A stretch of DNA of 52,083 nt from an uncultured Alphaproteobacteria bacterium (lineage in GTDB: Bacteria > Pseudomonadota > Alphaproteobacteria > UBA7887): positions 1 to 52,083 of the forward strand of contig CACETT010000004.1 of the NCBI GenBank assembly GCA_902562525.1. Direction: 5' to 3'. The notes beneath the pieces were generated by a model. The model was not told the origin of the DNA. It saw only the letters and a list, made by a program, of their open reading frames with translations, and searched no databases. Positions 17,706-26,814 of this stretch are shown here, piece after piece; the stretch's first letter is position 1; every line of letters begins with the position of its first letter. The position numbers and the translations under genes are program-made.

Positions 17706-18377
17706 TCACTCTATAATAAAGTGTTCTCGGGTTAGCATGAGATTTTGGGAGGTTGTTTCTGTAAAGTTTGCACCGTCTGCGAGAGTGGATTCATATTCCG
17801 GAGTACCAATGCTCGTCTTCATTTTATCCACCGAGTCGAACCAGGTGATTCCTATGCCATCCCAGGAAGGTTTGGGTTTTCGATTGTAGCCGGCTAATTT
17901 TGTGTGGGATTGCACGTATCGGCGTACAATGGAAATTTCATTTGCAAGAGGCCCGTGGACATTCTTCCAGTAAGTTTGGAAATCTTGAGCACTCATTCCA
18001 TTCTTACGGGTAACAAGCCCTATGCTTTTGATGCCATCTTTTGGGATTTTTCCGTCTTTTATAACATGTTCTTCAGTAAGGAGTAGAGAGGTGTTCTTTG
18101 GATCAATGAAGTTGGTTTCGTCCTCTGTCACGGCTTTGTACGCATCTGATTTTGCCATGGAGCGCAGCGCCTCAGTGTTGTCCACCCATATCTCCGCAAG
18201 GCCATCATAGATCAATTCACCTTTCCTGTACCCACCGAGGAGTGGATGGGATTGCACATACCGTTTCACAAGCGGGAGCTTTCGTACAATATCGGCGTGC
18301 TTGCCGAGCCAATATTTTTGGAATGTTTCTACCTCCATTCCCTGCATACGCTTCACCAATGTACAGGCCTTTAGCAT
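17706..18377 (-). CDS. tandem EthD-domain protein
   Basis: About 223 residues from the ATG at 18377, which follows GAGAGGAAAT. Two copies of an EthD-type dimeric alpha/beta-barrel unit in a row: the first has MEVETFQKYWLGKHADIV and VKRYVQSHPLLGGYRKG, the second has MSAQDFQTYWKNVHGPLA and VRRYVQSHTKLAGYNRK. Each ends with an EH segment (TEEHVIKDG, TREHFIIE). EthD was named from ether-degradation clusters; the domain occurs in many uncharacterised proteins and in some dehydratases or monooxygenases. The duplication would let one chain form a barrel by itself. It follows ubiD by about 75 bases on the same strand. Function unknown. Confidence 0.82.
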   Translation of the reverse strand: MLKACTLVKRMQGMEVETFQKYWLGKHADIVRKLPLVKRYVQSHPLLGGYRKGELIYDGLAEIWVDNTEALRSMAKSDAYKAVTEDETNFIDPKNTSLLLTEEHVIKDGKIPKDGIKSIGLVTRKNGMSAQDFQTYWKNVHGPLANEISIVRRYVQSHTKLAGYNRKPKPSWDGIGITWFDSVDKMKTSIGTPEYESTLADGANFTETTSQNLMLTREHFIIE

Positions 18378-18451
18378 ATTTCCTCTCCCAAGTCCCCGCG
18401 GCAATAATCAAACGGATTGGCGCTATTACAAACTAGAATTGGACTTATAGA

Positions 18452-19969
18452 CTAGTTTGCGTCGCTCTCCCATATTGATTTTGCTTCGCCAGGAAGCCCG
18501 TATTCAGCCCATCTTTTGCTCACTTTATCAATCGTATTTCTTTCCATAATTATTTTGGTTCCCCACTCCCTGTTAGTTTCAGGAGGAATCTTGTTTGTGG
18601 CATCAAGTCCCATCTTTCCACCTAAACCAGATTCGGGACTGGCAAAATCAAGATAATCAATAGGAGTGTTTTCAAGGAGGGTGGTGTCGCGTACTGGGTC
18701 CATTCTTGTAGAAATTGCCCAGATAACGTCTTTCCAGTCCTTCACATTAATATCGTCATCAACGATGACGACCATTTTCGTATATAGAAATTGGCGCAGG
18801 AAAGACCACACTCCCATCATTACTCTTTTGGCCTGTCCTGCATAGCTTTTCTTAATGGAAACGACGGCAATTCTATAGCTGCAGCCCTCAGGTGGGAGCC
18901 AAAAATCGACAATCTCTGGAAATTGTTGGACCATTAGGGGAACAAAAAGCTCATTCAGCGATTCACCTAGTATGCTGGGTTCATCAGGGGGCCTGCCTGT
19001 GAAAGTAGAGAGATATATTGGTTTTTGACGGGTGGTTATGGTGCTTACCGTAAAGACGGGAAATTTCTCTATCGAATTGTAATACCCTGTGTGATCGCCA
19101 AAAGGACCCTCATCTCTGAAGTCCTCCAAAGATACATGCCCTTCTAGGACGATTTCTGCAGTGGAAGGCACCTTTAATGGCACGGATTGACATTCGACAA
19201 GTTCAGTTCGTTTTCCTCTTAGGAGACCCGCAAATTGATACTCGGACATTGTGTCAGGTATGGGCGCTACAGCGGCCAGTATAGTCGCGGGGTCTGCGCC
19301 GATTACAACTGCCGCTGGGAGTGGCTCGGATTTTTTTTGCGACCATTCTCTGAAGTGTTGAGCGCCTCCCCTGTGTTTTAACCAACGCATGAGTGTCTGG
19401 TTCTTCCCAATCACCTGCATGCGATAAATCCCCAAGTTAAATTTCTCCGCGGGCGTGCCAGGATCGGTTGAGGTCACCACCAATGGCCATGTAATTAGGG
19501 GTGCAGGCTCGTTTGGCCAGCAGGTTTGTACCGGTAGCGTTGATAGATCAACATCCTTTCCGGTTATAATTTTTTCGTGGATGGGCCCATGACGCAAAAC
19601 TCGAGGTTTCATGGTCATCGCGGCCTTAAGAAGTGGTAGCATTTCGGCAGCTTTTTTCCATCCATCAGGTGGCTCAGGATGACGCATCAGGGCTAGTGCT
19701 TCGCCCAATTGCCGAAGTTCCTGGGGTTCTTTTCCCATGCCCCAAGCCACGCGGTTTTTAGTCCCAAAAAGATTGGCTAGAACGGGCATTTCAAAAGGTC
19801 CATTTGGCCCAACCACGTTCTCAAATAGTACAGCAGGGCCACCCTGAGCCAATAAGCGGGTCTGAATCTCTGTAATTTCTAGTTCAGGCGAAACTTGTGC
19901 AGAAACTCTAACGAGTTCTTTCTTATTTTCTAAGAAAGATAAAAATTCACCTAAGCTTGCGTATGGCAT
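18452..19969 (-). CDS. ubiD: UbiD-family decarboxylase
   Basis: 505-residue prenylated-FMN-dependent decarboxylase. In ubiquinone synthesis UbiD removes the carboxylate of 3-octaprenyl-4-hydroxybenzoate. Family segments include [17 protein letters not shown] near residue 75, [19 protein letters not shown] in the middle and [18 protein letters not shown]. Length fits the family. It follows ubiA on the same strand by 75 bases, which supports the ubiquinone role; the ubiX partner that makes prenylated FMN is not here. AGGAAAA lies before the ATG at 19969. Confidence 0.94.
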   Translation of the reverse strand: MPYASLGEFLSFLENKKELVRVSAQVSPELEITEIQTRLLAQGGPAVLFENVVGPNGPFEMPVLANLFGTKNRVAWGMGKEPQELRQLGEALALMRHPEPPDGWKKAAEMLPLLKAAMTMKPRVLRHGPIHEKIITGKDVDLSTLPVQTCWPNEPAPLITWPLVVTSTDPGTPAEKFNLGIYRMQVIGKNQTLMRWLKHRGGAQHFREWSQKKSEPLPAAVVIGADPATILAAVAPIPDTMSEYQFAGLLRGKRTELVECQSVPLKVPSTAEIVLEGHVSLEDFRDEGPFGDHTGYYNSIEKFPVFTVSTITTRQKPIYLSTFTGRPPDEPSILGESLNELFVPLMVQQFPEIVDFWLPPEGCSYRIAVVSIKKSYAGQAKRVMMGVWSFLRQFLYTKMVVIVDDDINVKDWKDVIWAISTRMDPVRDTTLLENTPIDYLDFASPESGLGGKMGLDATNKIPPETNREWGTKIIMERNTIDKVSKRWAEYGLPGEAKSIWESDAN

Positions 19970-20044
19970 TAATGTTTTCCTAGACCAAAATTAATATACT
20001 CTGAGCTCAGCATCAAAATTTGTGCCAAGGTATTTCGTGCCAGT

Positions 20045-20920
20045 TTAGCCAGTAACAAATCCTATAAAAATTATCGCAGCAAAGCTATTGTTGGACTGAA
20101 ACATTGTAAGGCAGCTTTTTGGATCATCCAAGTTCACCTTTTGGATTTGCCAAACCAGATGTAGGCCGCCCGCCACTAGTCCGACAAAGGCGGGCCAAGT
20201 AAGGCCAGCTAGCTCCACCGAGATATAGAGGCAAAGTAGAGATAAGGCGTAGAATAGGGCAATTATTGGTTTGCTTTTCGTTCCTAATCGTAAAGCGGAA
20301 GATTTGACACCAATTAAAATGTCAGAATTCTTGTCTTGGTGGGCATAAATTGTGTCATAACCAAGCGTCCAGAATACCCCAGATATGTAAAGAGCGATCG
20401 CCCAAGGATAAATTTGGCCTGCCACAGCGGCACTGCTGAGGAGCGCCCCCCAGTTAAAAGTAAAGCCTAGCCAGAGTTGCGGCCACCAGGTGATCCTTTT
20501 CATAAATGGGTATAAAAGGACGAGCGGAACAGCCGCCACGCCAACCCAGATGGCTGTTTTGTTGAATTGAGTTAAGACCGTTAACCCGAGAATGCAAAGA
20601 ATGATTAATAGCAGAACTGCATGGCTGATTGGGACCTCTCGGCTGGCCAGCGGTCGGTTCTTAGTTCGGTTGACCTGACGATCAAAATCGCGGTCCGCAA
20701 TATCGTTGATAATGCAGCCTGCACTTCGCATGCATAATGTGCCCAGAAGAAATAGGAACAAAAATAATGGCAGAGATTCATAGCTCACATCAGAAATAGC
20801 TAGCCCCAGCCAACATGGCCAAAGCAAAAGCCAATAACCGATTGGGGCATCGGCCCGCATTAGGCGCAAATAGGGGAGAGACTTGCGCCAGTAAGGTATG
20901 TAATAAGGATGGTTTGTCAT
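20045..20920 (-). CDS. ubiA: 4-hydroxybenzoate polyprenyltransferase
   Basis: 291-residue integral membrane prenyltransferase that attaches the isoprenoid tail to 4-hydroxybenzoate in ubiquinone synthesis. The first aspartate motif NDIADRDFD is at about residues 72-80 and the second, YDTIYAHQDKNSD, at about 188-200. Some eight or nine hydrophobic segments are visible. It is followed by ubiD in the same direction and divergent from rsmE-gshA. No strong ribosome-binding site is seen before the ATG at 20920. Confidence 0.95.
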   Translation of the reverse strand: MTNHPYYIPYWRKSLPYLRLMRADAPIGYWLLLWPCWLGLAISDVSYESLPLFLFLFLLGTLCMRSAGCIINDIADRDFDRQVNRTKNRPLASREVPISHAVLLLIILCILGLTVLTQFNKTAIWVGVAAVPLVLLYPFMKRITWWPQLWLGFTFNWGALLSSAAVAGQIYPWAIALYISGVFWTLGYDTIYAHQDKNSDILIGVKSSALRLGTKSKPIIALFYALSLLCLYISVELAGLTWPAFVGLVAGGLHLVWQIQKVNLDDPKSCLTMFQSNNSFAAIIFIGFVTG

Positions 20921-21026
20921 TGGATAATTGGGCCGCGAAGGTTAGTTAGGTGAACATTTTCGGGAAAGTGTAACATGGTATTCAACCTGAATACTCGCAA
21001 CCTCTTTATTTTGCTTTTAGCCAACG

Positions 21027-21779
21027 ATGGCAAGTAGCCCCCAAGTTGCGGTGGCTACTCGTCTTTGGGTAGCCGCTAGTATAGGTAAGGGGGAGATTAT
21101 TTCAGCTCCTGCCCCCCAAAGCCATTATCTAAGGCATGTCCTAAAAATTTCAGACGGGGGGCGAATAGCTGTTTTTAACGGTTCCGATGGAGAGTGGCTT
21201 GCAGAGGTTAGGTTTTCTGGTCGTAAAGGTTGCAGCTTGCTTCCAATAAGTCTTACCCGACCACAAGTCGTTGAAGAAGGTCCTTGGTTATTGTTTGCGC
21301 CAGTAAAAAAATATCGGCTGGACTTTCTGGTGCAAAAATCGGTTGAACTGGGGGTCCAGCTTATTCGTCCCGTCCAGACGCGCCGAACAATAGTCCGTCG
21401 AGTAGCCAAAAAACGCATTTTAGCAAATGCTATTGAGGCAGCGGAGCAATGTGGGCGCGTAACCCTTCCGGAGGTTGCTGATTTTAGCCCTTTGTCAGAG
21501 GTGATGTTGAGTTGGCCGCAAGGTCGGACACTATTCTGGGGAGATGAAAGTGGTGGGGGTATTCCAGCCTTAAGAGCGTTCCACCCCGACTTGACTAAAG
21601 CGGCATTTCTAATCGGGCCGGAGGGCGGCTTTGAAGAAAGTGAAAGGGAGTTTTTAACTGCACAAGCTTTTACTAAGGCTATAGATTTGGGTCCACGAAT
21701 ACTCCGTTCTGATACGGCGGGCTTGATGGCACTATCGCTGTGGCAGGGGGCATGCAGTTCGACAGGGCACGGCTTCTAA
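21027..21779 (+). CDS. rsmE: 16S rRNA (uracil(1498)-N(3))-methyltransferase
   Basis: 250-residue SPOUT-class methyltransferase that methylates U1498 of 16S rRNA. An N-terminal PUA-like part has the motif HYLRHVLK (about 33-40); the SPOUT domain has EQCGR (about 140-144), the SAM-binding IGPEGGFEESE (about 196-206) and LGPRILRSDTA. The ATG at 21027 lacks a good ribosome-binding site, and about ten residues precede the usual start, so a later start cannot be excluded. It precedes gshA by 77 bases, a known alphaproteobacterial order. Confidence 0.95.
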   Translation: MASSPQVAVATRLWVAASIGKGEIISAPAPQSHYLRHVLKISDGGRIAVFNGSDGEWLAEVRFSGRKGCSLLPISLTRPQVVEEGPWLLFAPVKKYRLDFLVQKSVELGVQLIRPVQTRRTIVRRVAKKRILANAIEAAEQCGRVTLPEVADFSPLSEVMLSWPQGRTLFWGDESGGGIPALRAFHPDLTKAAFLIGPEGGFEESEREFLTAQAFTKAIDLGPRILRSDTAGLMALSLWQGACSSTGHGF

Positions 21780-21856
21780 GGGCATTTTGAGATCACTAGT
21801 TGGCCTTGGGCTAAATCCCAGATATACAGGCCTTATCGTTTATTTATCCCCGAAGA

Positions 21857-23230
21857 ATGGAAGATGGGATGGCAGCAGATACTATAGCTGATGAGTTGAT
21901 TTCTGATCGAGCTAGTTTGATAGAATACCTAGAAAGTGGCTGCAAGCCTCGGAGTGAGTGGGGCATTGGCACGGAGCACGAAAAAATCGGTTACCAGTTA
22001 TCGGATCTTTCTCCTTTACCGTATGGTGGAAACAATGGAATCCGAGCCATGCTGCAGGGTTTAGAGCGGTTTGGCTGGAAGCCAATCCTGGAGGGGGATA
22101 ATATTATAGGCCTCACTATGGAGGGACAGTCCATAAGTCTGGAGCCCGGAGGTCAATTTGAGCTTTCAGGGGCCATATTAAAAAATATTCATGAGACGTG
22201 CGCTGAGGTTAATGCTCATCTCTCTCAAGTGCGAGAAGTAGCCAGTGACCTGAAGGTAGGTTTTATTGGAATCGGAATGCAACCTAAGTGGGGGCGCGAG
22301 CAAATTCCAGTGATGCCCAAACAACGTTATGACATCATGCGTGCTTATATGCCAAAGAAAGGGAGGCATGGACTGGATATGATGTTGCGAACTTGCACTG
22401 TTCAGGTCAATCTAGATTTTGAGAGCGAGATTGACATGGTGAAAAAGTTCCGGGTTGCTCTTGCTTTACAGCCTATAGCGACGGCGCTGTTTGCAAACTC
22501 ACCATTTGTTGATGGCCGGCCAAGCGGCTATCTAAGCACTCGGTCCAATGCTTGGTTCAATACGGACCCTGACCGATGTGAAATCCCACAATTTGTTTTT
22601 GAAACAGGTATGGGCTTTGAGAGATACGTCGATTTTGCCCTAGACGTCCCCATGTATTTTGTCTTCAGGGATGGCTGTTATTTGGACGTAAGCGGGCAAT
22701 CCTTTCGTGATTTTTTGAAGGGAAAATTACCAGGCCTACCAGGTGAAATGCCCACGTTGAAGGATTGGTCGGATCACTTAACCACTATATTCACAGAAGT
22801 GCGGTTGAAGCAATTTCTAGAAATGCGCGGGGCAGACGCTGGTCCCTGGAACCAGTTATGTGCGTTGCCGGCTCTTTGGGTTGGGTTACTATACGATTCG
22901 ACGAGCTTGGATCAGGCATGGGATATCATTGCGGATTGGAGTTTTGAGGAGGTGCGGGAATTGAGAGGCGAAGCGGGTGTAAATGGGATGGCCGGCTCAT
23001 TCCGGGGGATGCCGGTGCGTGAGTTGGCAAAGAAGGTAGTAGAGTTGGCGCGGGAGGGTCTTGGTCGGAGAGGTTGTGTGGATAATGCCGGAACTGATGA
23101 AACGGGTTTCTTAGTTCCGCTCGCTAAGGTAGCCCAGTCAGGGAGAACGTTAAGTGACGAACTTTTAGACTTATATCATGGGGCTTGGAATGAAACGGTA
23201 GATCCTGTTTTCAAAGAGTTTGCATACTGA
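21857..23230 (+). CDS. gshA: glutamate-cysteine ligase (plant/alphaproteobacterial type)
   Basis: First enzyme of glutathione synthesis, 457 residues. It belongs to the GCS2-type family shared by alphaproteobacteria and plants, not the E. coli type. Markers: GTEHEKIGY near residue 38, LEPGGQFELSGA, RTCTVQVNLDFESE, YLSTRSNAWFNTDP, and the C-terminal DETGFL. A second in-frame ATG at 21869 is an equally plausible start. It follows rsmE; the downstream substrate-binding-like gene begins 76 bases later and may be co-transcribed. Confidence 0.95.
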   Translation: MEDGMAADTIADELISDRASLIEYLESGCKPRSEWGIGTEHEKIGYQLSDLSPLPYGGNNGIRAMLQGLERFGWKPILEGDNIIGLTMEGQSISLEPGGQFELSGAILKNIHETCAEVNAHLSQVREVASDLKVGFIGIGMQPKWGREQIPVMPKQRYDIMRAYMPKKGRHGLDMMLRTCTVQVNLDFESEIDMVKKFRVALALQPIATALFANSPFVDGRPSGYLSTRSNAWFNTDPDRCEIPQFVFETGMGFERYVDFALDVPMYFVFRDGCYLDVSGQSFRDFLKGKLPGLPGEMPTLKDWSDHLTTIFTEVRLKQFLEMRGADAGPWNQLCALPALWVGLLYDSTSLDQAWDIIADWSFEEVRELRGEAGVNGMAGSFRGMPVRELAKKVVELAREGLGRRGCVDNAGTDETGFLVPLAKVAQSGRTLSDELLDLYHGAWNETVDPVFKEFAY

Positions 23231-23305
23231 AGATGATATCAATTGGGGAAAGGCCCTGGGGCCTTGAAGCTGGTTGTTGATTAATTCACTGGGGTGGGTA
23301 GGCAC

Positions 23306-24193
23306 ATGGAGCATATTAGAATTGAGTTTTCCAGATTTTCCGCGTTTTACAGTCCATTGATTTTGACTATGGCAGGTGGCTTTTTGGACCGTGAGGGGCT
23401 TAAACATAGTTTCAGTGTGTCTACCCCAGAGAGAACGGCTATGAGCGCTATCTTGGGTGGCGCTGTGGATGTAGCACAGTCTGCAGTCTCGGCAGCGTTT
23501 GGAGCAGCGATTGATGGACGCAAGCCCGATGTCGTACATTTCGCACAGATCAACGAGACGGATGGTTTCTTTATATTTGGGCGCGACAACGAATCCAATT
23601 TTTCTTGGTCTCATCTGGTAGGAAAGGATGTTTTGGTGGATCATGGTGGACAGCCGATGGCTATGTTTCGATACGGTTGCCTAAAATCAGGTTTAGACGA
23701 TAGCAAAATAAATTTTATTGACGCGGGCTCTCCAGAGGAGATGGAGGTCGCATTCCGCTCCGGAGTGGGTGATTATATACATGCTCAGGGTCCACTTCCT
23801 CAACAATTCGAGGAGGATGGGCTTGGCCAGATAGTTGCCTCGGTAGGTAAGGCAATTGGTCCGGTTGCATTTTCCACGCTGGCCGCTAAGGAGGAATGGC
23901 TGAAAACTGATGTGGCTATGGCCTTCATGCGCGCCTACAGGATGGCAAGGGAATTGGCTATTACGGGTTCACCGGAGGAAATTGCGCGACTGGAAGCTGA
24001 GTTTTTTCCAGAAATTCATATCGAAGCCCTTGCCAACACGGTTCGATTTTATCAACAGCTTGGTTGTTGGAGTCCGCATCTAGAAATCACCCAACAAGCA
24101 TTCGAAGTCGCAGTAGACGTTTTTCTTCACTCTAAGGTCATTTCCGAACGCCCGGCCTACGACTTGGCTGTTTATCCTGTTCCAACGATATAG
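23306..24193 (+). CDS. orphan NMT1/THI5-like substrate-binding protein without signal peptide
   Basis: About 295 residues from the ATG at 23306 (GGGTAGG just upstream; a GTG at 23294 is the longer alternative). It resembles periplasmic binding proteins of the NMT1/SsuA group: PLILTMAGGFLDREGL near the N-terminus, a GGAVDVAQSA segment, and a mid-protein LVGKDVLVDHGGQP. No hydrophobic signal sequence is present and no ABC permease or ATPase is adjacent, so it may act in the cytoplasm as a binding protein or enzyme. It lacks the Cys-rich motif I would expect of a THI5-type pyrimidine synthase. Substrate unknown. Confidence 0.75.
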   Translation: MEHIRIEFSRFSAFYSPLILTMAGGFLDREGLKHSFSVSTPERTAMSAILGGAVDVAQSAVSAAFGAAIDGRKPDVVHFAQINETDGFFIFGRDNESNFSWSHLVGKDVLVDHGGQPMAMFRYGCLKSGLDDSKINFIDAGSPEEMEVAFRSGVGDYIHAQGPLPQQFEEDGLGQIVASVGKAIGPVAFSTLAAKEEWLKTDVAMAFMRAYRMARELAITGSPEEIARLEAEFFPEIHIEALANTVRFYQQLGCWSPHLEITQQAFEVAVDVFLHSKVISERPAYDLAVYPVPTI

Positions 24194-24262
24194 GACGAGC
24201 TCGTTTTGGTCATTTAGCCGCTGCCCACGTAACTGCGTAGAGGGTTCGCCGAGAGCAATAGT

Positions 24263-25702
24263 TCAATCTCCGGCCTCAGTCCCTCCAACTGTGAGCCCAT
24301 CTATTAAGAGGGTTGGTTGCCCTACTCCCACGGGGACGCCTTGGCCATTTTTTCCACAGGTACCAATGCCAGGATCCAGTTCCATATCGTTACCTACGGC
24401 CTTTACGTTTTTAAGGACTTCAAAGCCGCTACCAATGAGAGTTGCCCCTTTCACGGGCGCGCCTATTTTTCCATTGTCTATCTTGTATGCTTCGGAAGCT
24501 GAGAACACAAATTTACCATTCGTAATATCAACTTGGCCACCCCCGAAGTTTACTGCATACAATCCGTTTTTGACGGAATTAATGATATCCTGAGGGTTCT
24601 CGTTGCCGGCTTGCATTATTGTATTTCGCATTCGTGGCATGGGTTGATGAGCAAAGCTTTGACGGCGACCATTGCCGGTAGAGTCGGTGCCCATCAATTT
24701 TGCATTTGTCCTATCCTGCATATAGCCCACTAGGATCCCATTCTCAATCAGAGTAGTGCATTGCGTGGGGGTGCCTTCGTCATCTATAGACAAAGATCCA
24801 CGGCGGTTTCCAATAGTTCCGTCATCTACTACCGTAACCGATGGAGCTGCAACGCGTTCACCCATGAGGCCAGAAAAAACACTTGTCCCTTTTCTGTTGA
24901 AGTCCCCTTCAAGGCCGTGACCTATTGCCTCATGCAGCAGTATGCCTGGCCAGCCAGATCCCAGAACAACTTGCATTTCACCTGCAGGGGCTGGCTCAGC
25001 CTCTAAGAGAATTTTGGCTTGCCGATAGGCCTCATCCACGTGCTTTTGCCAAGTGTCCTCTTGTAGAAAAGACTTATACGAAAAACGTCCGCCTGAACCA
25101 TAGCTTCCACTCTCCATATTATCGCCATCACTAACTACAACGGAGACGCTAAGTCTTACTAGCGGGCGAATATCGCCGGTGAGTTCCCCGCCAGCCCTCA
25201 GTATTTCCACTGCTTGCCAGTTGCCGGTCAGCGAGGCCATCACCTGCTGCACTTGAGGGTCTTTGGCTCGAGCATATGCATCAATTTCCTGTAGCAATTT
25301 CACCTTCTTCTCAAAAGGCACCTGTTGCAAAGGGTTTGCGTCGGAATACAGTTGCTGGTTTGTTGTGGGAGGGGCACTAGCCATTACGCCCCCTGCGCCA
25401 GTTTTGACAGTTTTTACGGTGTTTCCTGCGCGGCGAACGGCGGCCTCACTCAATTCTGACGCATGGCCGTATCCAGTGCACTCGCCTGCAACCGCCCGCA
25501 AGCCGAATCCCTGGGATGTGTCAAAACTTGCCGCCTTTAATTTGCTGTCGTCAAAAGAGAAGCTCTCAGATTGCTTATATTCCAAAAATAATTCGCCATC
25601 ATCCGATCCGGCCAAAGCATCGTCGACGACGGATTCGAGTCTTGTCTGGTCCAGGTCGGTATTGTCAAAGAATAATTTATTTAGCCGGGCGATATCTGTC
25701 AT
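24263..25702 (-). CDS. tldD: metalloprotease TldD
   Basis: 479-residue catalytic subunit of the TldD/TldE protease. The zinc motif HEAIGH is at residues 257-262, with a conserved cysteine in GTCGKNGQG near residue 455 as the likely third ligand. Other family segments: GFGLRAVAG, FSGLMGERVAAP, RRGSLSIDDEGTP. It partners with PmbA/TldE (16274-17617). AGGAAGAG precedes the ATG at 25702. It is convergent with the binding-protein gene and divergent from the LLM oxidoreductase. Known roles include CcdA antitoxin and microcin/RiPP maturation; no peptide precursor is visible nearby. Confidence 0.95.
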   Translation of the reverse strand: MTDIARLNKLFFDNTDLDQTRLESVVDDALAGSDDGELFLEYKQSESFSFDDSKLKAASFDTSQGFGLRAVAGECTGYGHASELSEAAVRRAGNTVKTVKTGAGGVMASAPPTTNQQLYSDANPLQQVPFEKKVKLLQEIDAYARAKDPQVQQVMASLTGNWQAVEILRAGGELTGDIRPLVRLSVSVVVSDGDNMESGSYGSGGRFSYKSFLQEDTWQKHVDEAYRQAKILLEAEPAPAGEMQVVLGSGWPGILLHEAIGHGLEGDFNRKGTSVFSGLMGERVAAPSVTVVDDGTIGNRRGSLSIDDEGTPTQCTTLIENGILVGYMQDRTNAKLMGTDSTGNGRRQSFAHQPMPRMRNTIMQAGNENPQDIINSVKNGLYAVNFGGGQVDITNGKFVFSASEAYKIDNGKIGAPVKGATLIGSGFEVLKNVKAVGNDMELDPGIGTCGKNGQGVPVGVGQPTLLIDGLTVGGTEAGD

Positions 25703-25842
25703 TTATACTCTTCCTAAGACTGTAGGTAACTGCCTTTGTGCTGACTTGAGTATAGTGTATTTTGGTTTTCTACAACTTCCAATTTCTTCGTTTTTGACGA
25801 GGTATATTTGGATACCCATTAAATTTGATAGCGGTGGAAGTA

Positions 25843-26814
25843 ATGGCGCTCTTATTGGAAGATACAGTCAGTTTTGGGGTCCAAGGCATATTCAGGAGGA
25901 CGGGCAACTCCGCCGCGCCTTGGATTCCGGATCTGGAGGATGCCAAGGGTCTAGTTAGATTGGTTGACGACTTGGGCTTTGATTCAATGTGGGTTGGGGA
26001 TCATGTGGCTTTCCCAGTACCTATTATGGATTCTATTTCTCAATTAGCTTGGGCAGCAGCCCTGAGTGACCGTATGACATTTGGCACAGCGATATATCTC
26101 TTGCCGCTGAGACATCCCACTCCGGTAGCAAAACAGATCGCTGCCTTAGATCACCTTTGTGGAGGCCGATTAGTTTTTGGGGTGGGGGTTGGGGGTGAAT
26201 TTCCCATGGAGTTCAAAGCTTGTGGTGTTGATGTATCCCAACGTGGTCGCCTTATGGATGAGAGTTTGGAAGTGCTGAAGAAACTGTGGCGACCAGGCAC
26301 AGCGAGCCATAGCGGAGCCAGTTTATCATTTTCCGAGATTGAGCTATTGCCCAAACCACTTCAAGAAGGAGGCCCTCCAGTATGGGCTGGTGGTCGATCT
26401 GATGTTGCTTTGAACCGAGCTGGGCGAGTATGCGATGGGTATATATCTTACGTTGTAACCCCCAAAATGTTTCGGGATTCCTTAGACAAGATTTCTAGCG
26501 CTGCTGAGGCGGTGGACCGTGACGTTGGAACTTTTGGAACTGGCCATCTATTGTTCCTTAGGATTGATAATGAGTATGAGAAGGCATTAGACACCGCGAG
26601 CGCTTTTTTGAGCGAGAGGTACGGAATGGATTTCAGGCGAGCCGCTGAAAAGTATTGTGCCCTGGGTTCCCCGGATGCGATAGCGAGCCGCATGCAAGAG
26701 TATATCGACGCCGGCATTCGCCATTTTGTGTTGGATTTTCTGGGGCCTAGCGAAGATTACATGGAACAAATCGAAAGGTTTGCATCTGATGTGCGACCTC
26801 TGATTCGTTGTTAA
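25843..26814 (+). CDS. LLM-class flavin-dependent oxidoreductase
   Basis: About 323 residues from the ATG at 25843, which has GGTGGAAG just upstream; the ATG at 25825 is less likely. It has the bacterial-luciferase-like TIM barrel: LVDDLGFDSMWVGDHV, the LPLRHPTPVAKQIAALDHL segment and GGRLVFGVGVGGEFPMEF, then PPVWAGGRSDVALNRAG. It most resembles proteins annotated as probable F420-dependent oxidoreductases, but FMN is at least as likely. Substrate unknown. It stands alone between tldD and the cytochrome oxidase operon. Confidence 0.87.
   Translation: MALLLEDTVSFGVQGIFRRTGNSAAPWIPDLEDAKGLVRLVDDLGFDSMWVGDHVAFPVPIMDSISQLAWAAALSDRMTFGTAIYLLPLRHPTPVAKQIAALDHLCGGRLVFGVGVGGEFPMEFKACGVDVSQRGRLMDESLEVLKKLWRPGTASHSGASLSFSEIELLPKPLQEGGPPVWAGGRSDVALNRAGRVCDGYISYVVTPKMFRDSLDKISSAAEAVDRDVGTFGTGHLLFLRIDNEYEKALDTASAFLSERYGMDFRRAAEKYCALGSPDAIASRMQEYIDAGIRHFVLDFLGPSEDYMEQIERFASDVRPLIRC

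Noticed and set aside
25263-25958. 231-residue plus-strand frame covering the start of tldD and entering the LLM gene
   Set aside because: Antisense to conserved TldD sequence and out of frame with the LLM protein; no ribosome-binding site.
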